A stretch of DNA of 64,000 nucleotides from Peptoclostridium litorale DSM 5388. GTDB taxonomy: Bacteria; Bacillota; Clostridia; Peptostreptococcales; Peptostreptococcaceae. The stretch is taken from positions 62,001 to 126,000 of the forward strand of contig NZ_FSRH01000009.1 in the NCBI RefSeq assembly GCF_900141635.1, read 5' to 3'. Positions 46,445-55,392 of the stretch are shown piece after piece. Within the stretch, counting starts at the first letter, position 1; every line of letters begins with the position of its first letter. Under the pieces are notes generated by a model. That model saw only the letters and a list, made by a program, of their open reading frames with translations. It searched no databases and was not told where the DNA came from. The position numbers and the translations under genes were made by a program.

Positions 46445-46539
46445 TCCCATTCTCCTTTATCAAATCAACTTATACTGTTTATAATACTTATTATTACTAA
46501 ACTATGTCACATAAAAAAATCTCCATAAAAATCACCGCG

Positions 46540-46588
46540 TGCGAGTTTCTTTGGCAACAGGCGGATACCCCTTGACATTCAACTCGCA
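46540..46588 (-). ncRNA. Structured 5' leader of speDEB, class not recognised
   Basis: On the minus strand TGCGAGTT and AACTCGCA close a stem around 33 bases containing AAGGGGTATCCGCC. It lies in the leader between the promoter at 46662-46689 and speD, followed by two T-rich runs. It is not a known class I recognise, but the location upstream of a SAM/polyamine gene makes a regulatory RNA plausible. Confidence 0.35.
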
Positions 46589-46661
46589 GCAATGATTTCA
46601 TAAAGAATCAAAATAAGCATATTATATTTACTAAAAATAAACTTCGTGTTTATATATAATA

Positions 46662-46689
46662 AATATACTACATTTTTTCATGTTGTCAA
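46662..46689 (-). promoter_or_regulatory. Promoter of speDEB
   Basis: TTGACA (46689-46684) and TATATT (46667-46662) with a 16-base spacer, on the minus strand. The resulting leader is about 210 bases long. Confidence 0.65.
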
Positions 46690-46756
46690 TATTTTTTTGT
46701 AACGTGTCCCTTCAGCAAGCCTTAAAGCATTAAAATCCCAATGTTGCAGCCTCAAA

Positions 46757-48208
46757 CTAAAATGCAAGAACCTCTATATTCTCTATATACTGGTCCTTAG
46801 TTCCCGAAAGAGTTGTATGCTGTGTCTTCATGAACTGTATATATTCTATTATCTCCTTGGTTATCTTCTCTCCCATTGTCACAACAGGTATTCCGGGAGG
46901 ATATGCCATTACGGACTCTGCGCATATCATTCCTTCAGACTCCTCAAGCCTTACCATTTTTTTCATTCCGTAAAAGGCCTGTCTCGGAGACACAACGACT
47001 TCCGGATTTTCAAGAGGAAGAGTTCCTATGTCAAGGCTTTCCCTCCTGTATCTTTTAGCCATGTCAGATATTGCATCGACAAGCGCTTTAACGGATTTTT
47101 CATCATCTCCAACGCTTATTATTGCAAGTATGTTGCACACGTCTCCAAGTTCCATCTGGATATTGTACTCGTCCCTTAGTATGTCATAGGCCTCAAATCC
47201 AGTTAGGCCTATTCCGTTCACGTCTATTCCAAGCTTCGTCTCGTCAAAATTGAATACGCCGCAGCCGTTTATCCTTTCCCTTCCGAATGCATAAAGGCCG
47301 TCTATTTTGTTTATCTCATCTCTTGCCCATCTTGAAATCTGAAGCACCCTGTCTAGTGTCTCTTTCCCTCTGACTGCAAGCTGTTTCCTTGCAACGTCAA
47401 GGCTGGACATCAGAAGATACGATGCGCTTGTTGTCAGTGTAAGGTTTATCATGGCCCTTACAAGGCTTTCCTGTATGCGGTCTTCCTTCATCAGAAGAAG
47501 AGAGCTTTGTGTAAGCGATCCTCCCGTCTTGTGAAGGCTTACAGAGCTCATATCTGCTCCTGCGCTCATGGCAGACTGCGGAAGCGACTCGTGGAATGAA
47601 AAATGGGCTCCGTGAGCTTCATCTACAAGCACTATTATGCCCTTTTCATGGCACAGCTTCACTATATCACTGAGATTGCTCGTGTATCCGTAGTATGTCG
47701 GGTTTATTATGAATACCGCCTTTGCATCGGGATTTTCATCTATGGCCTTTTCTATGGCCTCAGGCGTCACTCCCATTGCTATTCCAAGCTCCTTGTCCAG
47801 TTCGGGCTGAACGTATACGGGCTGGGCTCCGCTTAGTATTATTCCATTTATTGCAGACTTGTGTGCATTCCTTGGAAGTATTATCTTGTCCCCAGGGCTG
47901 CATGCGCTCATTATCATCGCCTGCACTGCTGATGTTGTTCCGTTTACAAGAAAAAAGCAGTGATCAGCTGAAAACGCGTGTGCTGCAAGCTCCTGGGCCT
48001 GCTTTATTACGCTCACCGGATTGCTCAGATAGTCAAGCGGCTTCATCGAGTTCACATCTATTTGCATCACTGTCTCTCCAACAAAATCAGCAAATTCCAA
48101 AAGCCCCTGTCCATGCTTGTGTCCTGGGACGTCAAATGGAACCACTTTCTTGTCATGGTACGCCTTCACGGCTTCAAAAAGAGGCATTTTATTTTGGTCT
48201 TTCACCAT
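46757..48208 (-). CDS. speA: Orn/Lys/Arg decarboxylase, probably arginine decarboxylase
   Basis: 483 residues of the short Bacillus SpeA/YaaO type (fold I, PLP-dependent). The PLP lysine is in SVSLHKTGGSLTQSS, and DEAHGAHFSFH binds the cofactor ring. ATG 48208 follows GGAGTGATTTA. Substrate is inferred as arginine because agmatinase follows in the same region; lysine or ornithine use cannot be excluded. Its own promoter at 48440-48468 drives a 225-base leader, and a separate promoter drives speDEB after it. Confidence 0.85.
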   Translation of the reverse strand: MVKDQNKMPLFEAVKAYHDKKVVPFDVPGHKHGQGLLEFADFVGETVMQIDVNSMKPLDYLSNPVSVIKQAQELAAHAFSADHCFFLVNGTTSAVQAMIMSACSPGDKIILPRNAHKSAINGIILSGAQPVYVQPELDKELGIAMGVTPEAIEKAIDENPDAKAVFIINPTYYGYTSNLSDIVKLCHEKGIIVLVDEAHGAHFSFHESLPQSAMSAGADMSSVSLHKTGGSLTQSSLLLMKEDRIQESLVRAMINLTLTTSASYLLMSSLDVARKQLAVRGKETLDRVLQISRWARDEINKIDGLYAFGRERINGCGVFNFDETKLGIDVNGIGLTGFEAYDILRDEYNIQMELGDVCNILAIISVGDDEKSVKALVDAISDMAKRYRRESLDIGTLPLENPEVVVSPRQAFYGMKKMVRLEESEGMICAESVMAYPPGIPVVTMGEKITKEIIEYIQFMKTQHTTLSGTKDQYIENIEVLAF

Positions 48209-48665
48209 TAAATCACTCCTTTTCACATATCTTTATATAGACTGTTCAAACGCATTTTTTATAATCCGTTTGAATGCTGTTTTCCTGCCAATACTGCCGC
48301 AGATCAGCTTCTCCCTGTTTCAGAGCACTGCCGTCTGCTATTTCACATGCAATTTATTTTCACTTCAAGCCACGCATTGCGCATGCTTTTCAGGTTTGTA
48401 ATAGTAAACTCTATGTTTATCAAAACTAAACGCCAGACTATTATACTAATTAAAAAAATAAAAATCAATATTTTTTTAAACGTCTTCCATACTATAAATT
48501 AAAAAAACCAAAATTTAAAGCCGGTAAGATTTGTATATTTTTTAACAATTAATTTTATGCTTTTTTATTCGGCTATATGCATATGAATTCGCCTTATACT
48601 GTTGCCTATATGTCAAAAAAAACTTATGATAGTATATAGAATTATGAATATTGGAGGGTGATAGA
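48209..48665. other. Divergent region between speA and trpS
   Basis: No gene seen. It contains the speA promoter (48440-48468) and a leader with the hairpin TTCAAACG/CGTTTGAA (about 48244-48280). The trpS side is AT-rich; no T-box with AGGGTGGNACCGCG was found before trpS. Confidence 0.45.
48440..48468 (-). promoter_or_regulatory. Promoter of speA
   Basis: TTGATT (48468-48463) and TATAAT (48445-48440) with a 17-base spacer on the minus strand; a 225-base leader follows. Confidence 0.65.
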
Positions 48666-49661
48666 ATGAGTGACAAAAAAATTATATTCAGCGGTATTCA
48701 GCCTTCAGGCGAACTAACGCTTGGCAACTATCTAGGGGCAATAAAAAACTGGGTGAAGCTTCAAGAAGAATATGAATCATATTTTTGCGTCGTGGACCTT
48801 CACGCAATAACTGTAAGGCAGGTTCCAAAAGACCTAAGAGCCAGAACGCTTCAGGTCCTGGCAATATACCTTGCTTCAGGCATAGACCCTGAAAAGGCCA
48901 CTCTTTTCATACAGTCGCACGTGCCTGCACACTGCGAGGCCCAGTGGCTGCTAAACTGTTCTACATACATGGGCGAACTCTCAAGAATGACGCAATTCAA
49001 GGACAAGAGCCAAAAGGCGGGCGAGAGCATTCCCGTGGGACTTTTCACTTATCCTGTGCTAATGGCAGCTGACATACTACTCTACAATACCGACCTTGTC
49101 CCTGTTGGAAAAGACCAGATGCAGCACCTTGAGCTTTCAAGAGACCTGGCAGAAAGGTTCAACAATCTGTACAGCCCTACTTTCAAGGTTCCAGACGGGT
49201 ATATCCCTAAAGAGGGCGCAAAGATAATGAATCTTCAAGATCCTGCCAAGAAAATGTCCAAATCTGACGAAAATGCAAACAGCTATATACTTATAATGGA
49301 CCCTCCTGATGTAATAAGAAAAAAGATATCAAGAGCCGTTACAGACACTGTGGGCGAGATAAACTACACAGACGAGCAGCCGGGAATAAAAAACCTCATA
49401 AACATAATAAGCGCCATAACAGGAGAATCTCCTGAATCAATAGTCGAAAAGTACAATGGATGCGGCTATGCCCAGCTTAAATCCGACGTAGCTGAAATAA
49501 TAGTGAAAGAGCTCCAGCCTATACAGGCAAAAGTCAACGAATACCTTTCAGACAAGGCTTACCTTGAGGAAATATACAAGAAGGGCGCCGACAAGGCAAA
49601 CTACGCTGCGACCAAAACGCTCAGGAAAATGCAAAAAAAGATAGGACTAATACCAAGATAG
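48666..49661 (+). CDS. trpS: Tryptophanyl-tRNA synthetase
   Basis: 331 residues from ATG 48666, after TTGGAGGGTGATAGA. Class Ic features are FSGIQPSGELTLGNYLGA (HIGH-like TLGN) and the flexible loop KKMSKSDENAN. Length is normal for bacteria. No T-box leader is seen, unlike many Firmicutes trpS genes. Confidence 0.97.
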   Translation: MSDKKIIFSGIQPSGELTLGNYLGAIKNWVKLQEEYESYFCVVDLHAITVRQVPKDLRARTLQVLAIYLASGIDPEKATLFIQSHVPAHCEAQWLLNCSTYMGELSRMTQFKDKSQKAGESIPVGLFTYPVLMAADILLYNTDLVPVGKDQMQHLELSRDLAERFNNLYSPTFKVPDGYIPKEGAKIMNLQDPAKKMSKSDENANSYILIMDPPDVIRKKISRAVTDTVGEINYTDEQPGIKNLINIISAITGESPESIVEKYNGCGYAQLKSDVAEIIVKELQPIQAKVNEYLSDKAYLEEIYKKGADKANYAATKTLRKMQKKIGLIPR

Positions 49662-49689
49662 TCCTATGTCAGCAAAACACCGGAATACA

Positions 49690-49737
49690 AAAATGAGTAT
49701 GGGCCATCTAAAATAAAAATGGCCTATACTCATTTTT
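49690..49737. terminator. Bidirectional terminator
   Basis: AAAATGAGTATGGGCCAT pairs with ATGGCCTATACTCATTTT (one G-U) around a short A-rich loop. It lies between trpS (+) and the 98-residue gene (-). Confidence 0.85.
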
Positions 49738-49764
49738 CATGTGCTTCTATTCAATTCGATCAGC

Positions 49765-50061
49765 TTAAAGCTCCATCTTTATCCAGCTCTCTGGCTTTTT
49801 GCACATGTTGTTTTCAACGAGCTTTAGTATCTCGTCTTTTGAATACTTTGCAGCGTTTATAACTAGAACCTCCTGGTCGCCGTCAAGCCTGCACTGAGCC
49901 GAGCTTATCTCCTCCCAGTCCGAATCGTGTATTTCCACTATGTTTATGTCAGCCTTCTTCTTGCAGTCACCCATAACACATACTGAATAGCCCTTTTCCC
50001 TCAGAAAATCAGCGACATCCCCAAGACCTTTTTGAACTGAAATTGTAACTTTTTCCGCCAT
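49765..50061 (-). CDS. YkuS-like (UPF0180) protein, 98 aa
   Basis: A small protein beginning EKVTISVQKGLGDVADFL and ending with an AAKYSKDEILKLVENNM helix. The early GLGDVADFLREKGYSV and middle DINIVEIHD pattern resemble YkuS/UPF0180 proteins. Three cysteines (CVMGDCKK, QCRL) and one near the end are present but unpaired by motif. Function unknown. Confidence 0.7.
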   Translation of the reverse strand: MAEKVTISVQKGLGDVADFLREKGYSVCVMGDCKKKADINIVEIHDSDWEEISSAQCRLDGDQEVLVINAAKYSKDEILKLVENNMCKKPESWIKMEL

Positions 50062-50204
50062 AACTTAATCCCCCTTGTTTTATAAATTTAAATCTTAGCA
50101 GCCTATTTATTCTATTCCCAAATCCAAATGGATTATTCAAAGTTTTTGATTTTGATATTTTTTTATCATTTGAAAGCGCAGTACATTTGCCTCTCTCCAT
50201 TTAT

Positions 50205-50240
50205 AAAGGCCAATTGCCATGGGCAGGGCAATCGGCCTTT
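50205..50240 (-). terminator. Terminator of the third Usp gene
   Basis: AAAGGCCAATTGCC pairs with GGCAATCGGCCTTT (one mismatch); the minus strand then reads ATAAAT, weakly T-rich. Confidence 0.6.
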
Positions 50241-50255
50241 ACAAGGACTTACAAT

Positions 50256-50681
50256 CTATCTTATTACAAATACAGGCACTGTAGCGTGGTGAACCACCTT
50301 GTTTGCAACCGAACCTATCAGGAATCTCCTTGTAGTAGACATTCCGTGTGTACATATAAGTATAAGGTCGCAGTTCTCCTTTTCTGCATAGTCTATTATT
50401 TCAGAAGCGGGGTCACCTGTTGTAGTCTCAAACGTCACCTTGAAGTCTTCTCCTTCAAAATGCTTTTTAGCCTTTTCTATTATCTCTTCAGACTTTTCCT
50501 TTATATATGCGTCTATAGACTGGAAGTTAGTAGTAGTATATGCATACGAAAAGCTTGACTCTATGTTTTCGACATGAATCACCGCTATTTCAGCACCGAA
50601 TTTTTTAGCAAAATCCTTCGCCATATCATAGGCCTTCGTGCAAAACTCTGATCCGTCAACAGGTAAAAGTATCTTTTTCAT
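50256..50681 (-). CDS. Universal stress protein (UspA family)
   Basis: 141 residues, start after AGGGGGATTTACTT. Begins KKILLPVDGSEFCTKAYDMA; ATP-binding signature THGMSTTRRFLIGS near the end. Closest in motif order to the 15378 protein. Stand-alone gene. Confidence 0.9.
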   Translation of the reverse strand: MKKILLPVDGSEFCTKAYDMAKDFAKKFGAEIAVIHVENIESSFSYAYTTTNFQSIDAYIKEKSEEIIEKAKKHFEGEDFKVTFETTTGDPASEIIDYAEKENCDLILICTHGMSTTRRFLIGSVANKVVHHATVPVFVIR

Positions 50682-50965
50682 AAGTAAATCCCCCTTTAAT
50701 AATATATTCTTATATTTATACCGTTATGTCGATCCCTTAAACAGACATATAATATTATTGCATCAGCCATCCGGATTAATCCAACTGTGTTTCTTATATA
50801 CCCACGACCTGCAGACGCAAACCCATTACACTAAATTATTGTCGGAATTTTCATGAATTAATATCTTTACAATACTGTTACAAAATTCATACAACGTCCT
50901 TATACATGGTATAATTTTTTAAGTAGGAATTTTATATACTTATATCTAATCAGGATGGTGGTAAA

Positions 50966-52372
50966 ATGAATGAGCTTTTAGTCAAAATGCTTATACTCTC
51001 AACTCTGGGCTCCGCTCCGGTATGCACTTCTACAGACGTCATAAGGGTTCCTGTGAGTGCTGCCTCGGCGCATATCCAAGCCGCAGCCAGCCAGCAGGTC
51101 GTAGATGGTGCTGACCTTGAAAAATATGACGTGGAGGAAAACATAAACGCTGAAGATATCTCAAAAGACGATAAGCTCTCACAAGTGGAAGTTGGCGAAG
51201 CTCCACTCGAGCAAGAGCCTGAAGAAGAGGTTTCAGCGCCAGCAGAACCAGCAGTCGAAGAGGTCGAAATCGCTCTGTCGGGTTCCGGCTATCCCCTTGT
51301 AGCAAAATATAATACCAATCTTCCGGAAGGAATGTTTCTCAACCTGAAATACGACAAGCACCTTCCTGCATACGACTACGTTCTGCTTCACAGATCCGCG
51401 GGAAATATAAGGCAGGAGCCGACTACACAGTCGAAAATTTTAAGGACCGCCGCATATTTCGAAAAGCTGAACATAATAGAATCCGTAAGGGGTCAGTATA
51501 TATCATCATACGGCTCCGACATATGGTACAAGGTTTTTTGGTATAAGGACGGAAAAATGCAATTTGGATACATGCTCTCGTCGCTAGGCCAAAGGCGCAC
51601 TTTCCAGTTCGACAAGATGAAGTCTTCAATGGACACGCTCAAGGGCGCTGTCGACAGCAGCAAAATGGGATATGTTTCAAACTACAAGAACAGAGCCGGC
51701 AGGGCTCCTCTGTACAAGAGCTCGACCTCTGATGCTTTCGGAAACCTCAGGGACCAAAGCGCACCCGCATATTACAACCTGAATAACAAGTCGGAATTCA
51801 TATACCTTGGCGATGGGACTCTTTTTTCAATACTTGATGAGCAGGGCTCATACTACAAGGTCAAATCAGTTGACTATGCAAAGGCGCTTTGGGTTCCAAA
51901 AAAATATGTTTACACAAAAAATGCGCCTTCCACCCTGTCCCAGGTCATAGTTGTAGACAGGAAAAATCAGAATGAAGCAGTTTTCGAGTGGACTGACCTT
52001 GGCTGGCAGATGATATCATATTCATTTGCAACCACGGGCGCTCAGGCAAAATACAAGCTCGAGACGCCTCTTGGCTACTTCATGGCCATAGAGAGAAAGC
52101 CAAAATTCCTGTATCTCGACGATATAACGAAGGAAATATCGGGATATGCTCCATATGCAATAAGGTTTACAGGAGGAGCATATGTACACGGGGTTCCGGT
52201 TGACTATATAAAATCAGGCGGCCAGCTCATAGACCCAGGGCACAAGGAGTCCATAATAACGCTTGGGACGGTTCCAAGATCACACAAGTGCGTAAGGAAT
52301 TTCACTTCCCATGCCCAGTTCCTGTACAACTGGGTTAAAATAGGACAGGCCTCAGTGATAGTGATAGAATAG
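50966..52372 (+). CDS. L,D-transpeptidase with SH3-like domain
   Basis: 468 residues. The N-terminus is hydrophobic and weakly signal-like, followed by an acidic Glu/Pro/Ala-rich linker (60-105). SH3-like repeats follow (about 140-330, including RSAGNIRQEPTTQSKILR and KNRAGRAPLYKS). The C-terminal YkuD domain (330-468) has HGVPVDYI and the active Cys in PRSHKCVRNF. Such enzymes make 3-3 cross-links in peptidoglycan or attach proteins to it. The SHKCVRN sequence lacks the usual SHGC glycine but keeps Ser, His, Cys and Arg. Acts outside the membrane. Confidence 0.85.
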   Translation: MNELLVKMLILSTLGSAPVCTSTDVIRVPVSAASAHIQAAASQQVVDGADLEKYDVEENINAEDISKDDKLSQVEVGEAPLEQEPEEEVSAPAEPAVEEVEIALSGSGYPLVAKYNTNLPEGMFLNLKYDKHLPAYDYVLLHRSAGNIRQEPTTQSKILRTAAYFEKLNIIESVRGQYISSYGSDIWYKVFWYKDGKMQFGYMLSSLGQRRTFQFDKMKSSMDTLKGAVDSSKMGYVSNYKNRAGRAPLYKSSTSDAFGNLRDQSAPAYYNLNNKSEFIYLGDGTLFSILDEQGSYYKVKSVDYAKALWVPKKYVYTKNAPSTLSQVIVVDRKNQNEAVFEWTDLGWQMISYSFATTGAQAKYKLETPLGYFMAIERKPKFLYLDDITKEISGYAPYAIRFTGGAYVHGVPVDYIKSGGQLIDPGHKESIITLGTVPRSHKCVRNFTSHAQFLYNWVKIGQASVIVIE

Positions 52373-52433
52373 CGTATACAAGGTAACACCATTAATCGAT
52401 ATGTCTTTATATCTCATCTTAAAAACAGCTTTC

Positions 52434-52466
52434 AAAAAATCCAACCCGCACTGAGGTTGGATTTTT
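52434..52466. terminator. Bidirectional terminator
   Basis: AAAAAATCCAACC pairs with GGTTGGATTTTTT, loop CGCACTGA. Lies between the L,D-transpeptidase (+) and the YeiH gene (-). Confidence 0.9.
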
Positions 52467-52524
52467 TATGTCTTATGTGACTTTTATGTGATTAACTCTG
52501 GCATCGTTTTAGTGCAGGCATAAC

Positions 52525-53502
52525 CTAGAACATTTTAAGAACCAACGCATATGACAGCGGGCCCGTTATCACAAAAAGCACAGTGCCTATTGCAATCGAC
52601 TTCATTCCCCTGCTTTTTATCTGCTTGAAATCCACCATTATGCCCATGGATATCATGGCCATCATTATAAACCACGAGCTCACGCTTGAAAGAAAGCCGA
52701 CCGCCACTTCAGGCATTATTCCCAATGAAGATAGTACCCCTGCAATTATGAAATAGCCCACATACATGGGGAATTTTGCCCTATTGCCCTCTTCTTTTCC
52801 CGCAAACACAGCGCTGAGGATAATAGACAGGGGCACGAGCATAAGCACCCTCGCCATTTTCACAACAGTTCCTATGTTCCCGGCATCATCTCCCCTTGCA
52901 AATGCTGCTGCGATTGCGTGAGCCACACCATGAAGAGAAAGTCCTGACCATATCCCATACTGCACATCAGTAATGCCCGACACGGCAGCCACAGCAGAAT
53001 ATACTATAACTCCCACAGCCCCCCAAAAGCTGACTACTGAAACAGCAAGTATGCAATCGTCCTCTTTTGCATCTATGCACGGGCCCATGGCCACAACGGC
53101 CGATGCGCCGCAAATGCATGACCCAACCCCTACAAGGGCCGAAAGCCTGCTGTCCGCACCCAGAGCCTTTCCAATCATTACAGAAAGAGCCATAACCAGC
53201 GCCACAAAAATTATTACCGTGAGAAGCAGCCTTGGGCCAAGCTCTATTATGCTCCCAAAACTGAGCTTGAATCCCAGAAGGACTATTCCTGCCTTTAGAA
53301 GTTTCTTAAGCGAGAAAGAAACCCCTCCCACGAATGTTTCTCCAAGCCCAAATGCAAGCCTGTATGCCATGCCCATGAGTATCCCTATGGTGAGGGCCTC
53401 AATCCTTATGTACGGCGCTAAAACACCTTCAATGCCCTTTGAGACATATGCTATAACAATCACCAAAAACAGTCCCGCCGCTAGTTCATTTATCTTTTTC
53501 AT
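52525..53502 (-). CDS. YeiH/UPF0324 family putative sulfate exporter
   Basis: 325 residues with about ten membrane segments, including LLGFKLSFGSIIELGPRLLL and GSCICGASAVVAMGP. The family (PF03601) is annotated as a putative sulfate exporter, but function is not firmly proven. Start follows GGAGGCGATATC. Stand-alone gene. Confidence 0.87.
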   Translation of the reverse strand: MKKINELAAGLFLVIVIAYVSKGIEGVLAPYIRIEALTIGILMGMAYRLAFGLGETFVGGVSFSLKKLLKAGIVLLGFKLSFGSIIELGPRLLLTVIIFVALVMALSVMIGKALGADSRLSALVGVGSCICGASAVVAMGPCIDAKEDDCILAVSVVSFWGAVGVIVYSAVAAVSGITDVQYGIWSGLSLHGVAHAIAAAFARGDDAGNIGTVVKMARVLMLVPLSIILSAVFAGKEEGNRAKFPMYVGYFIIAGVLSSLGIMPEVAVGFLSSVSSWFIMMAMISMGIMVDFKQIKSRGMKSIAIGTVLFVITGPLSYALVLKMF

Positions 53503-53601
53503 GATATCGCCTCCGAAAAGAGTATAGCAGTATTAATAGCGGAATAGAAATCACGATTTGTTATATATCCATAAGGGATTATTATATGTTGGGCCAACAA
53601 T

Positions 53602-53626
53602 AAAAAAACCAGGGAGTAATCCCCGG
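53602..53626 (-). terminator. Terminator of the 61-residue gene
   Basis: CCGGGGA and TCCCTGG form a short stem around TTAC, followed on the minus strand by TTTTTTTATTG. Confidence 0.78.
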
Positions 53627-53640
53627 CGCCTGCATCAATA

Positions 53641-53826
53641 TTAAAATCCTCTTTCAAGACCATCTATATGGTGTTCATCGAACAGCCCGCTGCCCGTTGC
53701 CTTTAGGTAGAAGCTGTTTATTGTCCTTATGTCATTGAACATGAACGCTCCCGGTTTTGTAAGCTTAAGCCCCGAAAGCAAATTTGCAATTTCCCTTATC
53801 TCGTCTTCAGTTATCCTCTTTTCCAT
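53641..53826 (-). CDS. Small hypothetical protein, 61 aa
   Basis: ATG 53826 follows TGGAGGGCGTTTGGGAT. Begins MEKRITEDEIREIANLLSG and contains a basic/aromatic middle (NDIRTINSFYLKAT). A real ribosome site and a terminator support it. No family recognised. Confidence 0.6.
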   Translation of the reverse strand: MEKRITEDEIREIANLLSGLKLTKPGAFMFNDIRTINSFYLKATGSGLFDEHHIDGLERGF

Positions 53827-54259
53827 ATCCCAAACGCCCTCCATTATTTAGTATTCTATGTTGACAGCCAGTCCTTACGAACAAGCCTCTCTCCAGCAAA
53901 TTTTCAAAATAAATTGAAAATATTTTTTAATAATAATAAATATACCAACCACGAATGTCAGTTAAACATCAAATTAATTTTTGAAAGCCTTTTTTGACAT
54001 ACTTTTTGATTTTTCACGCCCTGTTACGTATTCATTTTTGAGGGTATAAACTTTAAGTATGTGCTTTTCAGAGAAGTTGCGCACTATTTTTGTAGTCCCG
54101 TTATTTTTTGTTTAAATTTTCAAGTATATGCCCTTTTAATCTTGACAAAAATGTATACAAACTGTATAAATAATATGTAATATTTTTTATACAGTATGTC
54201 ACATTTATGAAGATGCATTGCCAAAGGCAACTATTACATATATTTTAGGAGGTATTTTC
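53827..54259. other. Upstream region of gap
   Basis: AT-rich, with the gap promoter at 54142-54170 and a short dyad TTTTCAA/TTGAAAA near 53898-53920. No gene or recognised riboswitch is seen in the remaining bases. Confidence 0.45.
54142..54170 (+). promoter_or_regulatory. Promoter of gap
   Basis: TTGACA and TATAAA with a 17-base spacer, a strong consensus-like promoter about 85 bases before the start codon. It overlaps a possible operator (GTATAC repeats). Confidence 0.72.
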
Positions 54260-55270
54260 ATGGCCATCAAAATAGGTATAAACGGTTTTGGAAGAATAGG
54301 AAGACTTTTTTTAAGGATTGCTAAGGAAAAGCTCGGCAGCGATCTTGAGATCGTGGCTATAAACACAAGGGCGGACGCTAAGACAATAGCGCACCTTTAC
54401 AAGTACGACTCTTGCTTTGGAACATGCAAATACGATGTTACTGCAAAAGAAGATTCTGTTGTAATAGACGGAAAAGAAATAAAGGTTTTTCATGCAAGCG
54501 AGCCAAAGCTCATACCTTGGAAAGAGCTTGGAGTTGACCTTGTTGTAGAGTCTTCAGGTGTATTCAAGACAAAAGAGGCCCTTTCAGGCCACATAGAAGC
54601 GGGCGCTAAAAAGGTTATACTTACGGCTCCAGCAAAAGGCGAAGACTTCACAATGGTTATGGGAGTTAACGATAATGACTACGATCCTGAAAACCACCAC
54701 ATACTTTCAAATGCTTCATGCACTACAAACTGCCTTGCTCCTGTAGCAAAGGTTCTTGATGAAAAGTTCGGAATAGTTAAAGGTCTTATGACTACTATAC
54801 ATGCATATACAAACGACCAGCAGATACTTGACAAGACTCACAAAGACCTTAGAAGAGCAAGAGCTGCTGCTGAGTCTATAATACCTACCACTACTGGAGC
54901 TGCAAAGGCCGTTGCCAAGGTTCTTCCTCAGCTTAAAGGAAAGCTTGACGGATATGCGCTTAGAGTTCCTACTCCAGTCGTGTCTATAACTGACCTTGTT
55001 TGCGAGCTTGGCAAGAACGTTACTGCCGAAGAGGTAAACGCCGCTCTTAAGGAAGCTTCTGAAACTAGCCTTAAGGGAATACTTGGGGTTTGCGAAGAGC
55101 CACTTGTATCTATAGACTACAGAGGAGACGACAGATCTTCAATAGTTGACTCAGAGCTTACAAAGGTTATAGGAGACAACATGGTTAAGGTTGCCGCTTG
55201 GTATGACAACGAGTGGGGATACTCTGTAAGGGTTGTTGACATGGTAAACCTTGTAGCTTCTAAAATGTAA
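54260..55270 (+). CDS. gap: Glyceraldehyde-3-phosphate dehydrogenase
   Basis: 336 residues from ATG 54260, behind TTTAGGAGGTATTTTC; the frame from 54218 has no site. Rossmann start KIGINGFGRIGRLFLR, catalytic Cys in SNASCTTNCLAP, and His/Arg substrate residues in TTIHAYTNDQQ. NAD-dependent glycolytic enzyme. Followed by a large palindromic terminator shared with the Sao cluster. Confidence 0.98.
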   Translation: MAIKIGINGFGRIGRLFLRIAKEKLGSDLEIVAINTRADAKTIAHLYKYDSCFGTCKYDVTAKEDSVVIDGKEIKVFHASEPKLIPWKELGVDLVVESSGVFKTKEALSGHIEAGAKKVILTAPAKGEDFTMVMGVNDNDYDPENHHILSNASCTTNCLAPVAKVLDEKFGIVKGLMTTIHAYTNDQQILDKTHKDLRRARAAAESIIPTTTGAAKAVAKVLPQLKGKLDGYALRVPTPVVSITDLVCELGKNVTAEEVNAALKEASETSLKGILGVCEEPLVSIDYRGDDRSSIVDSELTKVIGDNMVKVAAWYDNEWGYSVRVVDMVNLVASKM

Positions 55271-55292
55271 TCCATTACGCCTATCAAAATAT

Positions 55293-55342
55293 ATTACAAA
55301 TAAAGGAAGACCGCCATATGGCGGTCTTCCTTTATTTGTAAT
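55293..55342. terminator. 50-bp perfect palindrome, bidirectional terminator
   Basis: Arms 55293-55317 and 55318-55342 are fully complementary (25 bp with no loop base, so the real hairpin uses ATAT as loop). T-rich ends on both strands fit a terminator for gap (+) and the last gene of the selenoprotein cluster (-). Confidence 0.9.
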
Positions 55343-55392
55343 ATGACTATAGAAATCCTCTCTAAGAGGAAGCTGGCGCATGAAGGTATATA

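Noticed and set aside
48470-48665. Possible T-box leader before trpS
   Set aside because: The conserved AGGGTGGNACCGCG core and specifier loop could not be found.
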